Origin: Bacillus sp. MM2020_4
Lineage (GTDB): Bacteria; Bacillota; Bacilli; Bacillales; Cytobacillaceae
Direction of reading: 5' to 3'
Assembly (NCBI RefSeq): GCF_011250555.1
Contig: NZ_JAANMZ010000012.1
Coordinates: 1-64,000, forward strand
DNA: 64,000 bases
The translations under genes were made by a program, and so were the position numbers. Of this stretch, positions 1 through 8,520 are shown piece after piece. How positions within the stretch are numbered: position 1 is the stretch's first letter; every line of letters starts with the position of its first letter. The notes below the pieces were generated by a model. It had not been told where the DNA came from and ran no database searches. It worked only from the letters and a program-made list of their open reading frames with translations.

Positions 1-159
1 ATATAACATGGGATATATTTTTAAGTCAATAAAAAATTGATATATAGTAATCAATAATCGGGAATTATATAGGACCAAAATCTGTATACCACAGACAGGA
101 GACAAGGGGGCAAAAATGTTCAGCAACTTGTCACAAGAACCAGCCAAAAGCAAAAGAAA

Positions 160-189
160 AGAAACTCCGCAGTTATATACGGAGTTTCT
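160..189 (-). terminator. Rho-independent terminator of the nitrite operon
   Basis: Two perfect 10-bp arms (AGAAACTCCG and CGGAGTTTCT) flank a 10-nt loop and, on the minus strand, are followed by a T-rich run. The stem overlaps the last base pairs of the trpD-like gene's stop codon, so it closes the operon that begins at nirB. Confidence 0.85.
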
Positions 190-1219
190 AGGATTGGCTT
201 GCTTTCCATTTTCCTAATTGACGCAACCCTTTTTGTGTTATGAGTTGTTCTTTTGCCCTATCAATTCCTTCCTCAATGCTTGAAGAAATACCAAAGAGAT
301 GATACCGGATTCCGACATTAAAAAGAACTTGATGATAATAATAGCTTAATGCCCCTGATCGCTCGCCGCTCAGCAGCGCTAACGAAATGTCGGACTGCTC
401 TTTCGCCGATAATTGGATGCTGCTGTTCCATTCGTCTACTAGCAATCCATAATCCTCAGGCTTTACCATAAATGATTCCATTCCATCACTTGATAGTTTA
501 AAAATAAAGCTATTCCGGTGAACAGGTAAATCTTCTGAACCTTCCATTCCTTGCACAATGTAAACATTTTTATAAGGGAGTTCTTTAAACAGTGGTGCTA
601 TTTTATTAATAGCCGTGCGATGAAAGGCCCCCATCATTAATGTTTCTGCCTGTGAAATATTTAATAGCTTTTCCACTGTATTTACTAGTGTTCTGATTCC
701 CATTTCCTCACGAATTTTTCGTAGTCTGCCAAGACTGGGGCAGTATGCTTCCGTCGATGCAAAGCCAATTCCTGCTTTGTCCATTGTATTTTCTATCGAC
801 GAAGCGGATTGGGAGACATTGATCCCCATTTCTTCCAAGACTGCTTTCATCGTAATCCCGTATTTGGGAGGAAGTGAATCACTGCTATGTAGAAAAACTG
901 GGAGCCCAGATTCCGCTAGTAATATCGCAGCAGGAATGGTCCCAGTATAAGAATTCCGTCCATTATAGGGACAGGCTAAATCAATGATTTGATGGTTTGC
1001 TAGGTTTAGCTTTTGACAATTCTCTTGAAAAACATGGACAAATGCTAGCAATTCTTCAGTAGATTCTGTCTTTAGCCTTAAACCAGTCAAGTATGCAGCG
1101 ATTTGAGCATCGGTTGCTTCCCCATTCACTATTGCCTGAGCTGCTGCTTTTGTTTGATGATAGTCTAAATCCTTGGAGCCCTTTTTCCCTCTGGCCACCT
1201 CTTTAATCCATTGTTGCAT
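188..1219 (-). CDS. Anthranilate phosphoribosyltransferase-like protein (TrpD2/YbiB-type)
   Basis: The protein has the TrpD fold: an N-terminal helical bundle (about residues 20-75, numbering from the upstream TTG at 1243) followed by the alpha/beta domain. The diagnostic PRPP-binding GTGGD loop of true TrpD is replaced around residues 91-101 by CPYNGRNSYTG, and no trp genes are nearby. It is therefore unlikely to make phosphoribosyl-anthranilate. TrpD2/YbiB-type paralogues are known to have other roles, including nucleic-acid binding in E. coli YbiB. I chose the ATG at 1219, preceded by AGGTGG and GTGAGG; the upstream TTG at 1243 is possible. It is the last gene of the nirBDC-cobA operon, 75 nt after cobA. 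Its role in nitrite assimilation is unknown; the fold is well supported. Confidence 0.75.
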   Translation of the reverse strand: MQQWIKEVARGKKGSKDLDYHQTKAAAQAIVNGEATDAQIAAYLTGLRLKTESTEELLAFVHVFQENCQKLNLANHQIIDLACPYNGRNSYTGTIPAAILLAESGLPVFLHSSDSLPPKYGITMKAVLEEMGINVSQSASSIENTMDKAGIGFASTEAYCPSLGRLRKIREEMGIRTLVNTVEKLLNISQAETLMMGAFHRTAINKIAPLFKELPYKNVYIVQGMEGSEDLPVHRNSFIFKLSSDGMESFMVKPEDYGLLVDEWNSSIQLSAKEQSDISLALLSGERSGALSYYYHQVLFNVGIRYHLFGISSSIEEGIDRAKEQLITQKGLRQLGKWKASQS

Positions 1220-1293
1220 GATCCTCACCGCCACCTTTTTCAACCTGTTTACCTTATACTATTCTTACTAGTATACCACCCCCATTTATTTTT

Positions 1294-2082
1294 CTACCAT
1301 CTTGAACCTCCTTCGTGTAATCGTTCGTAGTTTTCTACGTTTACTTGCTGGAATGGAAGAATTTTCTCTCTAAAGCGGACGACCTCCCCCACAACCACGA
1401 TGGCAGGATTTTTTATCCTTTCTTTCTCTACTATAGTAGCAATGGATCGTAAGGAGCCTGTTACCACCCGTTGGTTCATTGTCGTACCCTGCTCAATGAC
1501 GGCAACAGGGGTGTGTTCATTTTCCCCTTGGCACATCAACTCTTGACAGATGTATCCGAGATTTCTAATACCCATATAGATAGCAATGGTATCAACAGCT
1601 AATGCTAGACTCTTCCAATCCACATCTCTTGGTTCACCGTTTTTCCGATTCCCCGTTACAATGGCAAACGAGCTGCCCATTTCACGATGGGTAATCGGAA
1701 TTCCAGCATTGGCAGGTGCGGCGATCCCAGCGGTGATACCTGGGATCACCTCATAGGATAGTCCATTCTTTGCAAGTGTTTCAACCTCCTCGGCACCCCG
1801 GCCAAACACAAAGGGGTCGCCGCCCTTCAACCTAACAACCGTTTTCCCTTGTTTCGTAAATTTCACTAATAAATGATTAATAGTTTCTTGTTTCATCGTG
1901 TGATGTGCAGGTTGTTTTCCGCAATAAATGATCTGGCACTCTCGTTTGGCTTCCGCCAATAGTTCCCGATTAACGAGGCGGTCATATAGGATCACATCCG
2001 CTTGTTGTATACATTTCAATGCCTTCACGGTTATTAATTCCGGGTCACCAGGTCCAGAACCAACGATATAAGCTTTCCCCAT
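1294..2082 (-). CDS. cobA: Uroporphyrinogen-III C-methyltransferase
   Basis: This SAM-dependent enzyme methylates uroporphyrinogen III at C2 and C7 to give precorrin-2, the first step to siroheme. Visible signatures are the N-terminal VGSGPGDPELIT loop, the LKGGDPFVFGRG SAM-site motif around residue 85 and the PGITAG segment. The length of 262 aa is normal for the stand-alone SUMT class without the CysG dehydrogenase/chelatase part. It follows nirC by 10 nt in the same operon as the siroheme-containing NirB, so it supplies that cofactor (the B. subtilis equivalent is nasF). The remaining siroheme genes are not in the window. Confidence 0.93.
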   Translation of the reverse strand: MGKAYIVGSGPGDPELITVKALKCIQQADVILYDRLVNRELLAEAKRECQIIYCGKQPAHHTMKQETINHLLVKFTKQGKTVVRLKGGDPFVFGRGAEEVETLAKNGLSYEVIPGITAGIAAPANAGIPITHREMGSSFAIVTGNRKNGEPRDVDWKSLALAVDTIAIYMGIRNLGYICQELMCQGENEHTPVAVIEQGTTMNQRVVTGSLRSIATIVEKERIKNPAIVVVGEVVRFREKILPFQQVNVENYERLHEGGSRW

Positions 2083-2092
2083 CTTTCCTCAC

Positions 2093-2950
2093 CTATCCTC
2101 TTTGTGAACTTGGCAGTGCGGTAGTTGATTCTGGCATTTCCATTATCACTTTTGACTTTCCTTTCCAATGGGTTATATACAATGCTAACCCTGTAAAAAT
2201 AAAGCCCCCAACCATATTCCCCACAAGGACAGGAATTTGGTTCCAAACCCACCAATCAGCGATGGTTATGTCTGCACCGAGCATTATACCTGCGGGAATG
2301 ACAAACATATTCACGACTGCGTGTTCAAAACCTTGCGCAAAGAAGATTAAAATGGGCAGCCACATGGCAGCAATTTTACCACTCACAGATTTTGTCGTCA
2401 TCGCCATAACCGCCCCTAATGTAACCATCCAATTACAGAGCATGGCCTTTACAAACACAACGATCAAACCATCCACACCCAGGGCTTTATAGCCCACTGT
2501 CTTTGCTTGTACAAGGATGATAATTTTTGCTGTTACTGGATTGTCTGTCACATGGCCAAGTTGCGTGATCGCAATGATATAAAGCCATGCATAGAGGACT
2601 CCTCCAATGATATGACCAATAATCACTCCAAACCAATTCTTACACATCTGACTGAGAGTGGCTCTTTTTTCCATGACAGCGACAGGAATCAACGCGAAAC
2701 TACCAGTTACCAATTCCAATCCAAGGAGAATGATGATGACGAATGCCGCTGGAAAAAGCAGTGCACCAACAATTCCCAACCCCGTCTGCACTTCAGCGGT
2801 AAAGGCTAAGGTCGTACCAAATCCTAGAAGCGCCCCTGATAGGGCTCCTCGGATGAGTAAATCTTTTATCGGCAATTTTGCTTTTGCTTCCCCCGCCTGA
2901 ACGATACTCTCAACCACTTGTTTTGGACTAACTATAGACATACGTCCCAC
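2093..2950 (-). CDS. nirC: Formate/nitrite transporter family protein (NirC-like)
   Basis: This is a 285-aa polytopic membrane protein of the FocA/NirC family, with about six hydrophobic segments and the family-typical LLGLELVTGSFALIPVA and NWFGVIIGH stretches. The family forms pentameric channels for small monovalent anions. Its place between nirD and cobA points to nitrite uptake or release to balance cytoplasmic NirBD. The start ATG at 2950 follows GGGGTGGGACGT. Specificity for nitrite rather than formate is inferred from context. Confidence 0.88.
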   Translation of the reverse strand: MGRMSIVSPKQVVESIVQAGEAKAKLPIKDLLIRGALSGALLGFGTTLAFTAEVQTGLGIVGALLFPAAFVIIILLGLELVTGSFALIPVAVMEKRATLSQMCKNWFGVIIGHIIGGVLYAWLYIIAITQLGHVTDNPVTAKIIILVQAKTVGYKALGVDGLIVVFVKAMLCNWMVTLGAVMAMTTKSVSGKIAAMWLPILIFFAQGFEHAVVNMFVIPAGIMLGADITIADWWVWNQIPVLVGNMVGGFIFTGLALYITHWKGKSKVIMEMPESTTALPSSQRG

Positions 2951-3039
2951 CCCTTTTATCCAGATATCGAGCTAGCCCTCCTAATGGCAAGTCCATTCAT
3001 CTCTCTATTTTTGATACAAAAGGAATCATTTTTTATCAT

Positions 3040-3366
3040 CTATTCATCTTTCAATATAATAAACAATTGATCTTCTATCACTTCTACAGGGTATGTTTGT
3101 ACACAGCCTTTATCAGGAGCCTGCACATTGCCATCGGACAAACAAATTTTCCAATCGTGCATCGGGCAAAATACATAATCCCCGCTCACGATTCCTTCCG
3201 CGAGAACTCCACCTTTATGTGGGCACCGGTTTTCAATGGCACGAATCTCCCCATTTTCTAAGGTAAAAACAGCTATTTCCTTATTGCCTATGGTGGCTGT
3301 TTTTCCTAATTTTTTTGGCATCTCTGATAGATTTCCGATATAAATGTGACGCAACGTATTTTCCAT
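3040..3366 (-). CDS. nirD: Nitrite reductase (NADH) small subunit
   Basis: A 108-aa Rieske-fold subunit of assimilatory NADH-nitrite reductase. Both Rieske ligand pairs are present: C48-P-H50 and C67-P-M-H70. It may therefore hold a [2Fe-2S] cluster, unlike some NirD proteins that keep only the fold. It lies 23 nt downstream of nirB and is co-transcribed. It corresponds to B. subtilis NasE. Confidence 0.93.
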   Translation of the reverse strand: MENTLRHIYIGNLSEMPKKLGKTATIGNKEIAVFTLENGEIRAIENRCPHKGGVLAEGIVSGDYVFCPMHDWKICLSDGNVQAPDKGCVQTYPVEVIEDQLFIILKDE

Positions 3367-3389
3367 CTACGTTTACTCCTCCCTTCTTA

Positions 3390-5807
3390 TTATTTAATTA
3401 TTGCTGGAACTTTCACTGATTCATACAAGTCTCTTACTAGTGTTTTGTTCTGAATCACTTCTTTCCAAGGGTCTTGAATGATTGACAAGGCTTCATCTAG
3501 CCGTTGATTTAATTCTTTTACTTTTCCTGCCTCCGAAAGGACCTCCCGAATATGATCAATCCCAAGACGATCCACCCATGCAGAGGTTCTTTCTAAATAG
3601 TTGGCTGTCTCACGATAGTACTGTAGGAATGCTCCAATCATCTCAACCAGCTGATCATCTGTCTTAAGTTTGAATAATAAATCAGCTGCACGCAGATGTG
3701 TTCCACCGTTTCCACCAACATACATTTCCCATGCTCCATCCACACCAACCACCCCGACATCCTTCACTCCACCCTCCGCACAATTCCGTGGACATGCGGA
3801 AACTGACATTTTGAATTTGTGAGGTGTATTTATTCCTTCAAACTTCTTTTCGATTCTAATTCCCATACCAATTGAATCTTTTGTTCCAAACCGACAATAC
3901 GTTTCACCCACACATGTTTTTACCGTTCGCAGTCCCTTAGCATAAGCGGATCCAGATGGCATATCAAGTTCCGCCCAAATCTTGGGTAGATCTACCTTTT
4001 TCACACCAAGTAAATCAATTCGCTGACCGCCAGTCACCTTGATCGTGCCCACTTGATATTTATCAGCCACATCAGCAATTTTTCGTAAATCATCTGAAGT
4101 GGTCACACCGCCATACATTCTAGGAACAACAGAAAAGGTTCCATCTTTTTGGATATTGGCATGAAGTCTTTCATTGACATAGCGAGCCTCTTTTTCATCC
4201 TGATACTCAAGAGGATTTACCATACCTAAGTAATAATTTATGGCTGGCTTACATTTTGAACATCCATCTGTTTTCCAGCCGAGGACATTCATTACCTCAG
4301 AAATGTGTGTCAATCCTTTATCACGAATTTCCTGTACGATATCATCTCTCGAGAATGTCGTACAACTGCAGATGGCCTCCTTCTCAGATGCATGATAGTT
4401 GCTGCCAAGCGTGCAGGCTAATAAATCCTCCACCAAGGATTTGCATTTGCCACATGAACGAGAGGCATTTGTACAGCCTTTTACCTGATCAACCGTTGTT
4501 AAACCTTGCGTTTGGATGGCCTCCACAATTCTTCCTTTACTGACACCGTTACATCCGCAGATGATTTCGTCATCTGCCATATCCTCCGTGATATTACTTA
4601 CTGAAGCAGTATTTTGACTCGTCTCAAGGTACTCCTCCATTCTGGCACCATTCTTAATTAATCTGAGTAATCGGGTTCCATCTCTCGTATCACCGAACAG
4701 GACAGCACCTGTAATTTTCTCGTCTTCGATCAGAATTTTTTTATACACTCCGCTCCAATCATCGTATACTTTATATACTTTTGTTCCATGTCTTTCATTG
4801 ATTTCCCCCGTAGAGAACACATCAACGCCAGAAACTTTTAATTGTGTCGAGAGGATTGAACCTTGATATCCGTCGTCCTCTAACCCACAAAGTCGTTTTG
4901 CAAGCACTTGGCCTTGTTGGTAGAGCGGTGCTACCAAACCGTAGGCAATTCCTCGATGTTCTGCACATTCCCCCACAGCATATATATTGGAGACCCCTGT
5001 TTCTAAATAGTCATTGACAATAATTCCGCGATTTACTGGGATGCCAGCATTTTTTGCCATTTCTACATTGGGCTTAATTCCAACCGCCATGACCACCAAA
5101 TCCGCCTTGATTTTACTTCCATCATGAAATCTTAATCCCGTGACATGTTTTTTTCCGATAATTTCGGTTGTGTTTTTTTGTAAAAGAAAATTCATTCCCT
5201 GCTTTTCTAATTCCCTTTGCATTAGTTTCCCTGCGGTGCGATCTAATTGCCGCTCCATTAAGTAGTCATGGATATGGATGACGTCCACTTCCATTCCTAA
5301 ATTTAACAAACCACGCGCTGCTTCAAGTCCTAATAGCCCACCGCCTATGACCGCGGCCTTTTGATAGAATTTTGAATATTCAATTATTTCTTCACAGTCT
5401 TTGATATTTCTAAATGCGGTAACACCGGCTTTATCTGCTCCTGGTAATGGCAGCATAAATGGATTTGACCCCGTCGCTATAATTAGTTTGTCATATGTTT
5501 CTTTATTTCCTTTGTCTGTGGTAACAACTTGCATGGCTGTGTCAATAGAAATGACTGTTTCTCCCGTATATAAGCGGATTTTGTTGTCCGAATACCATTT
5601 CCAGTCATTTAAGGTGATATCATGAACGGAAGCACCTCCTTGTAATACAGTTGATAAACTGATTCGATTATAGTTTGGATGGGGTTCATTTCCAAAAATA
5701 ACGATTTCGAATCGATCTCGGTTCAACTTCAACACTTCTTCAATCACCCTGACCCCGGCCATTCCATTTCCTATTAGGATTAATTTTGATTTGATCAACG
5801 AATCCAA
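3390..5807 (-). CDS. nirB: Nitrite reductase (NADH) large subunit
   Basis: Reduces nitrite to ammonium with NADH in the cytoplasm. Domains in order: an FAD/NAD-binding pyridine nucleotide-disulfide oxidoreductase half (dinucleotide loop VIGGGLLGLEAA at 153-164), two BFD-type [2Fe-2S] domains (Cys417/419/452/455 and Cys480/482/516/519) and a sulfite/nitrite reductase domain. The siroheme-[4Fe-4S] cysteines are C632, C638, C672 and C676. The length of 805 aa is typical. It heads the operon and is preceded by a TnrA-type box and promoter, which points to nitrogen assimilation rather than respiration. The ATG at 5807 is preceded by AAAGGAGG. Confidence 0.96.
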   Translation of the reverse strand: MDSLIKSKLILIGNGMAGVRVIEEVLKLNRDRFEIVIFGNEPHPNYNRISLSTVLQGGASVHDITLNDWKWYSDNKIRLYTGETVISIDTAMQVVTTDKGNKETYDKLIIATGSNPFMLPLPGADKAGVTAFRNIKDCEEIIEYSKFYQKAAVIGGGLLGLEAARGLLNLGMEVDVIHIHDYLMERQLDRTAGKLMQRELEKQGMNFLLQKNTTEIIGKKHVTGLRFHDGSKIKADLVVMAVGIKPNVEMAKNAGIPVNRGIIVNDYLETGVSNIYAVGECAEHRGIAYGLVAPLYQQGQVLAKRLCGLEDDGYQGSILSTQLKVSGVDVFSTGEINERHGTKVYKVYDDWSGVYKKILIEDEKITGAVLFGDTRDGTRLLRLIKNGARMEEYLETSQNTASVSNITEDMADDEIICGCNGVSKGRIVEAIQTQGLTTVDQVKGCTNASRSCGKCKSLVEDLLACTLGSNYHASEKEAICSCTTFSRDDIVQEIRDKGLTHISEVMNVLGWKTDGCSKCKPAINYYLGMVNPLEYQDEKEARYVNERLHANIQKDGTFSVVPRMYGGVTTSDDLRKIADVADKYQVGTIKVTGGQRIDLLGVKKVDLPKIWAELDMPSGSAYAKGLRTVKTCVGETYCRFGTKDSIGMGIRIEKKFEGINTPHKFKMSVSACPRNCAEGGVKDVGVVGVDGAWEMYVGGNGGTHLRAADLLFKLKTDDQLVEMIGAFLQYYRETANYLERTSAWVDRLGIDHIREVLSEAGKVKELNQRLDEALSIIQDPWKEVIQNKTLVRDLYESVKVPAIIK

Positions 5808-5835
5808 CCTCCTTTTGATTCAATGTTCTACATAC

Positions 5836-5887
5836 TTTATATCATGGTGAAAGATTTATTAACATAATCATGTAAAGGAATCTAACA
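5836..5887 (-). promoter_or_regulatory. TnrA/GlnR-type box and promoter of nirB
   Basis: Read on the minus strand, TGTTA-GATTCCT-TTACA (5887 to 5871) is a perfect match to the TnrA/GlnR consensus TGTNA-N7-TNACA. A -10 candidate TATAAA lies at 5841-5836 with a poor -35 (TGTTAA, 17-bp spacer). The box centre is about 50 bp upstream of the implied start, the spacing known for TnrA-activated promoters in B. subtilis. Inference: activation under nitrogen limitation. Confidence 0.75.
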
Positions 5888-5911
5888 TTCTTTTTTATTG
5901 CAACGAAAAAA

Positions 5912-5962
5912 GGGGTCAGACCCCCAGTGTGCTAAAGCATTAGCACACTGGGGGTCTGGCCC
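5912..5962. repeat. Palindromic repeat, GGGGTCAGACCCC family, copy 1
   Basis: A near-perfect inverted repeat with arms of about 23 bp (GGGTCAGACCCCCAGTGTGC and its complement) around a short AGCAT loop. Related copies occur at 12482-12527, 14825-14875 and 32348-32397. It lies between the nirB promoter and the DUF4190 gene. No protein is encoded. Confidence 0.85.
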
Positions 5963-6006
5963 TAGTGGTTCCCTACCTAATAAACGATTGATACCAAGTC
6001 CAACCT

Positions 6007-6279
6007 TTAGTTGGATATATAACTGGTTACTGAGAAAAAGGCAACATAGCCCAACACCATTAAAAGTTGAATAATAATTCCAACGATACTACAAATTAAA
6101 CCGGCGGTTGCTAATCCTCTGCCATTTTCATTTGTTATATTCATTTGTTTTACAGCTATTCTTGAAAAGACTATTCCAATAATGCCTAAGATTAATCCCA
6201 AAAACGGAATAAATAATGATAAAATACCCACTGTTAAAGCAACAACTGAACTATTGTTTGTTTGACTATTATCGGACAT
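6007..6279 (-). CDS. DUF4190-type small membrane protein
   Basis: A 90-aa protein with a polar N-terminus (MSDNSQTNNSS) and two hydrophobic segments, the first rich in Gly/Leu/Ile around FIPFLGLILGIIGIVFS and the second near the C-terminus. This is the layout of DUF4190 proteins. The ATG at 6279 was chosen because a strong GGGGGTGG ribosome site lies just upstream; an in-frame ATG at 6312 has none. Function unknown. It is monocistronic and lies between the nir promoter and the ABC exporter genes. Confidence 0.7.
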   Translation of the reverse strand: MSDNSQTNNSSVVALTVGILSLFIPFLGLILGIIGIVFSRIAVKQMNITNENGRGLATAGLICSIVGIIIQLLMVLGYVAFFSVTSYISN

Positions 6280-6401
6280 TCTTAATCCACCCCCATTTGA
6301 TAATTTTACCATTTCTGATTTATTAGAGATATAAATTATCCTCCTTTTTTAAACCTTTTTCTCTAAGACTAAACGCTGTGATAAATTTCTACAAAACAAA
6401 A

Positions 6402-6434
6402 AAGGAATGGCATAGAATTAAACCGCCACTCCTT
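6402..6434 (-). terminator. Terminator downstream of the DrrAB-type exporter genes
   Basis: Arms AAGGAGTGGC and GCCATTCCTT (one wobble pair) enclose a 13-nt loop and are followed on the minus strand by TTTTTTG. It lies 50 nt past the permease stop codon. Confidence 0.85.
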
Positions 6435-6483
6435 ATCAATTTGTACAGTTGATAATTTCTTTTCCTTTTACTATGGTTACTCA

Positions 6484-7299
6484 CTATGCACGGCGCATGT
6501 AGGCACGAACTGTAATGGGTGCAAAAATCGCTACAATAATGGCTGCCCCAATGAGTGAAATTACTAGATCCCAGCCAATTGTTCCGGAATTCGCCAAATC
6601 TCTAACAGCCGTTACGAGATGTGAGATGGGATTGATTTTCACGAACCATTGTAACCAGTTCGGCATGGTATCAGCCGGAACAAATGCATTCGAAAGAAAG
6701 GTCAATGGAAAGAGGATAATCATCGAAATCCCTTGTACACTTGAAGCCGTACGAGCAATAACTCCAAAAAAGGCAAATATCCAGCTGATTGCCCATGAAC
6801 AAGCAATGACAAGTAGTCCAGCAATAACCACAGCGCCTAATCCTCCTTCAGGACGATAGCCTAATACAAATCCCATCGAAAATGTAAGTACCGTTGCGAT
6901 TGTATAACGGATCGTATCAGCAAGCAAAGCCCCTGCTAACGGGGCAATCCGGGCAATTGGTAATGACTTAAACCGGTCAAATACCCCTTTATCCATGTCC
7001 TCCCGTAATTGAGTACCCGTGACAACTGAAGTGGTGATCACCGTCTGAACAAGAATCCCTGGAATAATAATCGGTAAATAATTCTTCACATTACCAGCGA
7101 TAGCCCCTCCAAAAATATAGGTAAACATTAACGTGAAAATAATTGGCTGAAACGTAACGTCAAATAGTTGTTCAGGTGTTCGACGTATTTTCAGTAACCC
7201 ACGATAAGCCATGGTTAATGAATTTTGCACTGTCTGTTTGAAGCTAGTTTTATTTCGCAGCTGAATATCGGAAACTGACATGCTCAATTGTTTCTTCAT
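6484..7299 (-). CDS. ABC-2 type exporter permease (DrrB-like)
   Basis: A 271-aa integral membrane protein with six hydrophobic segments and the ABC-2 permease layout. The central stretch FPLTFLSNAFVPADTMPNWLQ is typical of daunorubicin-resistance DrrB-like permeases. It probably pairs with the ATPase encoded immediately upstream: in the restored frame the ATPase stop TAA overlaps this ATG by one base, which suggests translational coupling. Substrate unknown; drugs, lipids or peptides are all possible for the family. Confidence 0.88.
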   Translation of the reverse strand: MKKQLSMSVSDIQLRNKTSFKQTVQNSLTMAYRGLLKIRRTPEQLFDVTFQPIIFTLMFTYIFGGAIAGNVKNYLPIIIPGILVQTVITTSVVTGTQLREDMDKGVFDRFKSLPIARIAPLAGALLADTIRYTIATVLTFSMGFVLGYRPEGGLGAVVIAGLLVIACSWAISWIFAFFGVIARTASSVQGISMIILFPLTFLSNAFVPADTMPNWLQWFVKINPISHLVTAVRDLANSGTIGWDLVISLIGAAIIVAIFAPITVRAYMRRA

Positions 7300-8317
7300 T
7301 AAATAATCCCCCTCTTTTTATGATTCGAATCTGCTTGGCTTTCCTTTTCGCCTTCAGCTGTAATGGTCAAAAAGACCTCGTCTAAAGATGGTTTTTGTAC
7401 ACTTAGCTCAGCCAATTTGATGTCTGCTTCACGAAGGGCGACTAGCAGATCCGTAACAATATCCGCCGTTTCCATTGGTGCAGTAAAGTAATCATACCGC
7501 CTTCTGGTGACACAGCTGATGGTACTTTTAAGACTCGTTCAATAATCATTCGAGCATTGGGGATATCCTGAGTGTGTTGAATACTTAAATGCAATGATGA
7601 AGTACCAATCGATTCTTTAAGTTCATTTACAGTACCTTCTGCAACGACACTTCCATGATCAATGACAGCAATTCGATCCGCTAGTTCATCTGCTTCTTGG
7701 AGATACTGAGTAGTTAACACAACGGTTGACCCTGATTTTACTAAGCGACGAATGGTATCCCACATTTGATTTCGTGTCCGTGGATCTAATCCAGTAGTCG
7801 GTTCATCCAAGAATAAGAGTGGTGGCTGCGAGATTAAACTAGCAGCTAAATCCAGTCGTCTACGCATACCCCCTGAGAAATTTTTCAATGGACGTTTTGC
7901 AGCCTCCATTAATCCAAATTCCTCGAGTAGCTCATTTGCTTTCCGTTTTGCCTCCAGACGACTAAGCCCCAGTAATCGAGAGAAAATGATTAGGTTCTCT
8001 GTCGCACTTAGTGACTCATCGACTGAAGCATACTGACCCGTAACACCAATTAGTTGACGCACAATTTGTGCATCCTTCACTACATCATATCCAAAAATCT
8101 TTGCTGAACCCGCATCAGCTCGGAGTAATGTTGCCAACATTCTAATCGTTGTCGTCTTCCCTGCGCCATTAGGTCCCAACACTCCATAAATGGAACCAGT
8201 TGGTACCAACATATCCACTCCGTCAACCGCTCGATGATCTCCAAAGGTCTTGATAAGCCCTTTGGCCTCGACTGCAAACTTCACATTTTCTAATTTCGTT
8301 CTATCCTTATTTTTCAT
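7299..8317 (-). pseudogene. ABC exporter ATP-binding protein (DrrA-like), frameshifted near the C-terminus
   Basis: The open part (7442-8317) encodes a full nucleotide-binding domain: Walker A GPNGAGKTTT, signature NFSGGMRRRLDLAA, Walker B LLFLDEPTTGLDP. It stops early after PEGGMI. One base is missing at about 7487/7488. Restoring it yields ITFTAPMETADIV and then the DrrA-typical SVQKPSLDEVFLTITAEG tail, ending at 7299 with a one-base overlap with the permease ATG. Without the base, about 64 residues of the C-terminal domain are replaced by some 15 out-of-frame residues. It could be a real recent mutation or a sequencing error. The NBD itself is intact, so partial function is possible. The start ATG follows AGGAGGAT. 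Confidence 0.85.
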
Positions 8318-8445
8318 ATGATCCTCCTTTTAATAAACCTTCCGATAGCTGATGTTGTATTCACTCATATTTTGATTACAATTGGATTATAGACGCCATT
8401 TATGAACTGAATATGAACAAAAAAATGTTATTTTAAAACTTATGG

Positions 8446-8474
8446 TTGCAATTTAAAAAATTGCCGCATATACT
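8446..8474 (+). promoter_or_regulatory. Sigma-A-type promoter of the SDR-tetR pair
   Basis: TTGCAA (8446-8451) and TATACT (8469-8474) are separated by exactly 17 bp. The predicted transcription start falls just before the palindrome at 8485. Confidence 0.7.
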
Positions 8475-8484
8475 GTTTTAAAAA

Positions 8485-8503
8485 TGAATGAATTGTTCAT
8501 TCA
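8485..8503. promoter_or_regulatory. Perfect palindromic TetR-family operator
   Basis: TGAATGAA-TTG-TTCATTCA is a perfect 8+3+8 inverted repeat lying over the expected +5 to +23 region of the promoter. It resembles TetR-family sites such as the TGAATGA/TCATTCA half-sites of B. subtilis FadR, with one extra spacer base. The tetR gene lies directly downstream of the SDR gene, so autoregulation of the pair is the simplest reading. Confidence 0.75.
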
Positions 8504-8520
8504 AAAAGGCGGTTAAAAAG

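Noticed and set aside
188-1219. Tryptophan biosynthesis TrpD
   Set aside because: The PRPP-binding GTGGD loop is absent and the gene ends a nitrite reductase operon.
2019-2492. Plus-strand reading frames antisense to cobA and nirC
   Set aside because: They lie fully inside well-supported genes and have no ribosome site or family resemblance. Similar antisense frames throughout the window were left out for the same reason.
3390-5807. Respiratory (dissimilatory) nitrite reduction locus
   Set aside because: The upstream signal is a TnrA/GlnR box with proper spacing, siroheme synthesis is co-encoded, and no nar or fnr gene or Fnr box is seen.
5912-5962. Attenuator or terminator for the DUF4190 or nir transcript
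   Set aside because: It is a dispersed palindrome with copies in unrelated intergenic sites, and it lacks a T-run on the relevant strand.
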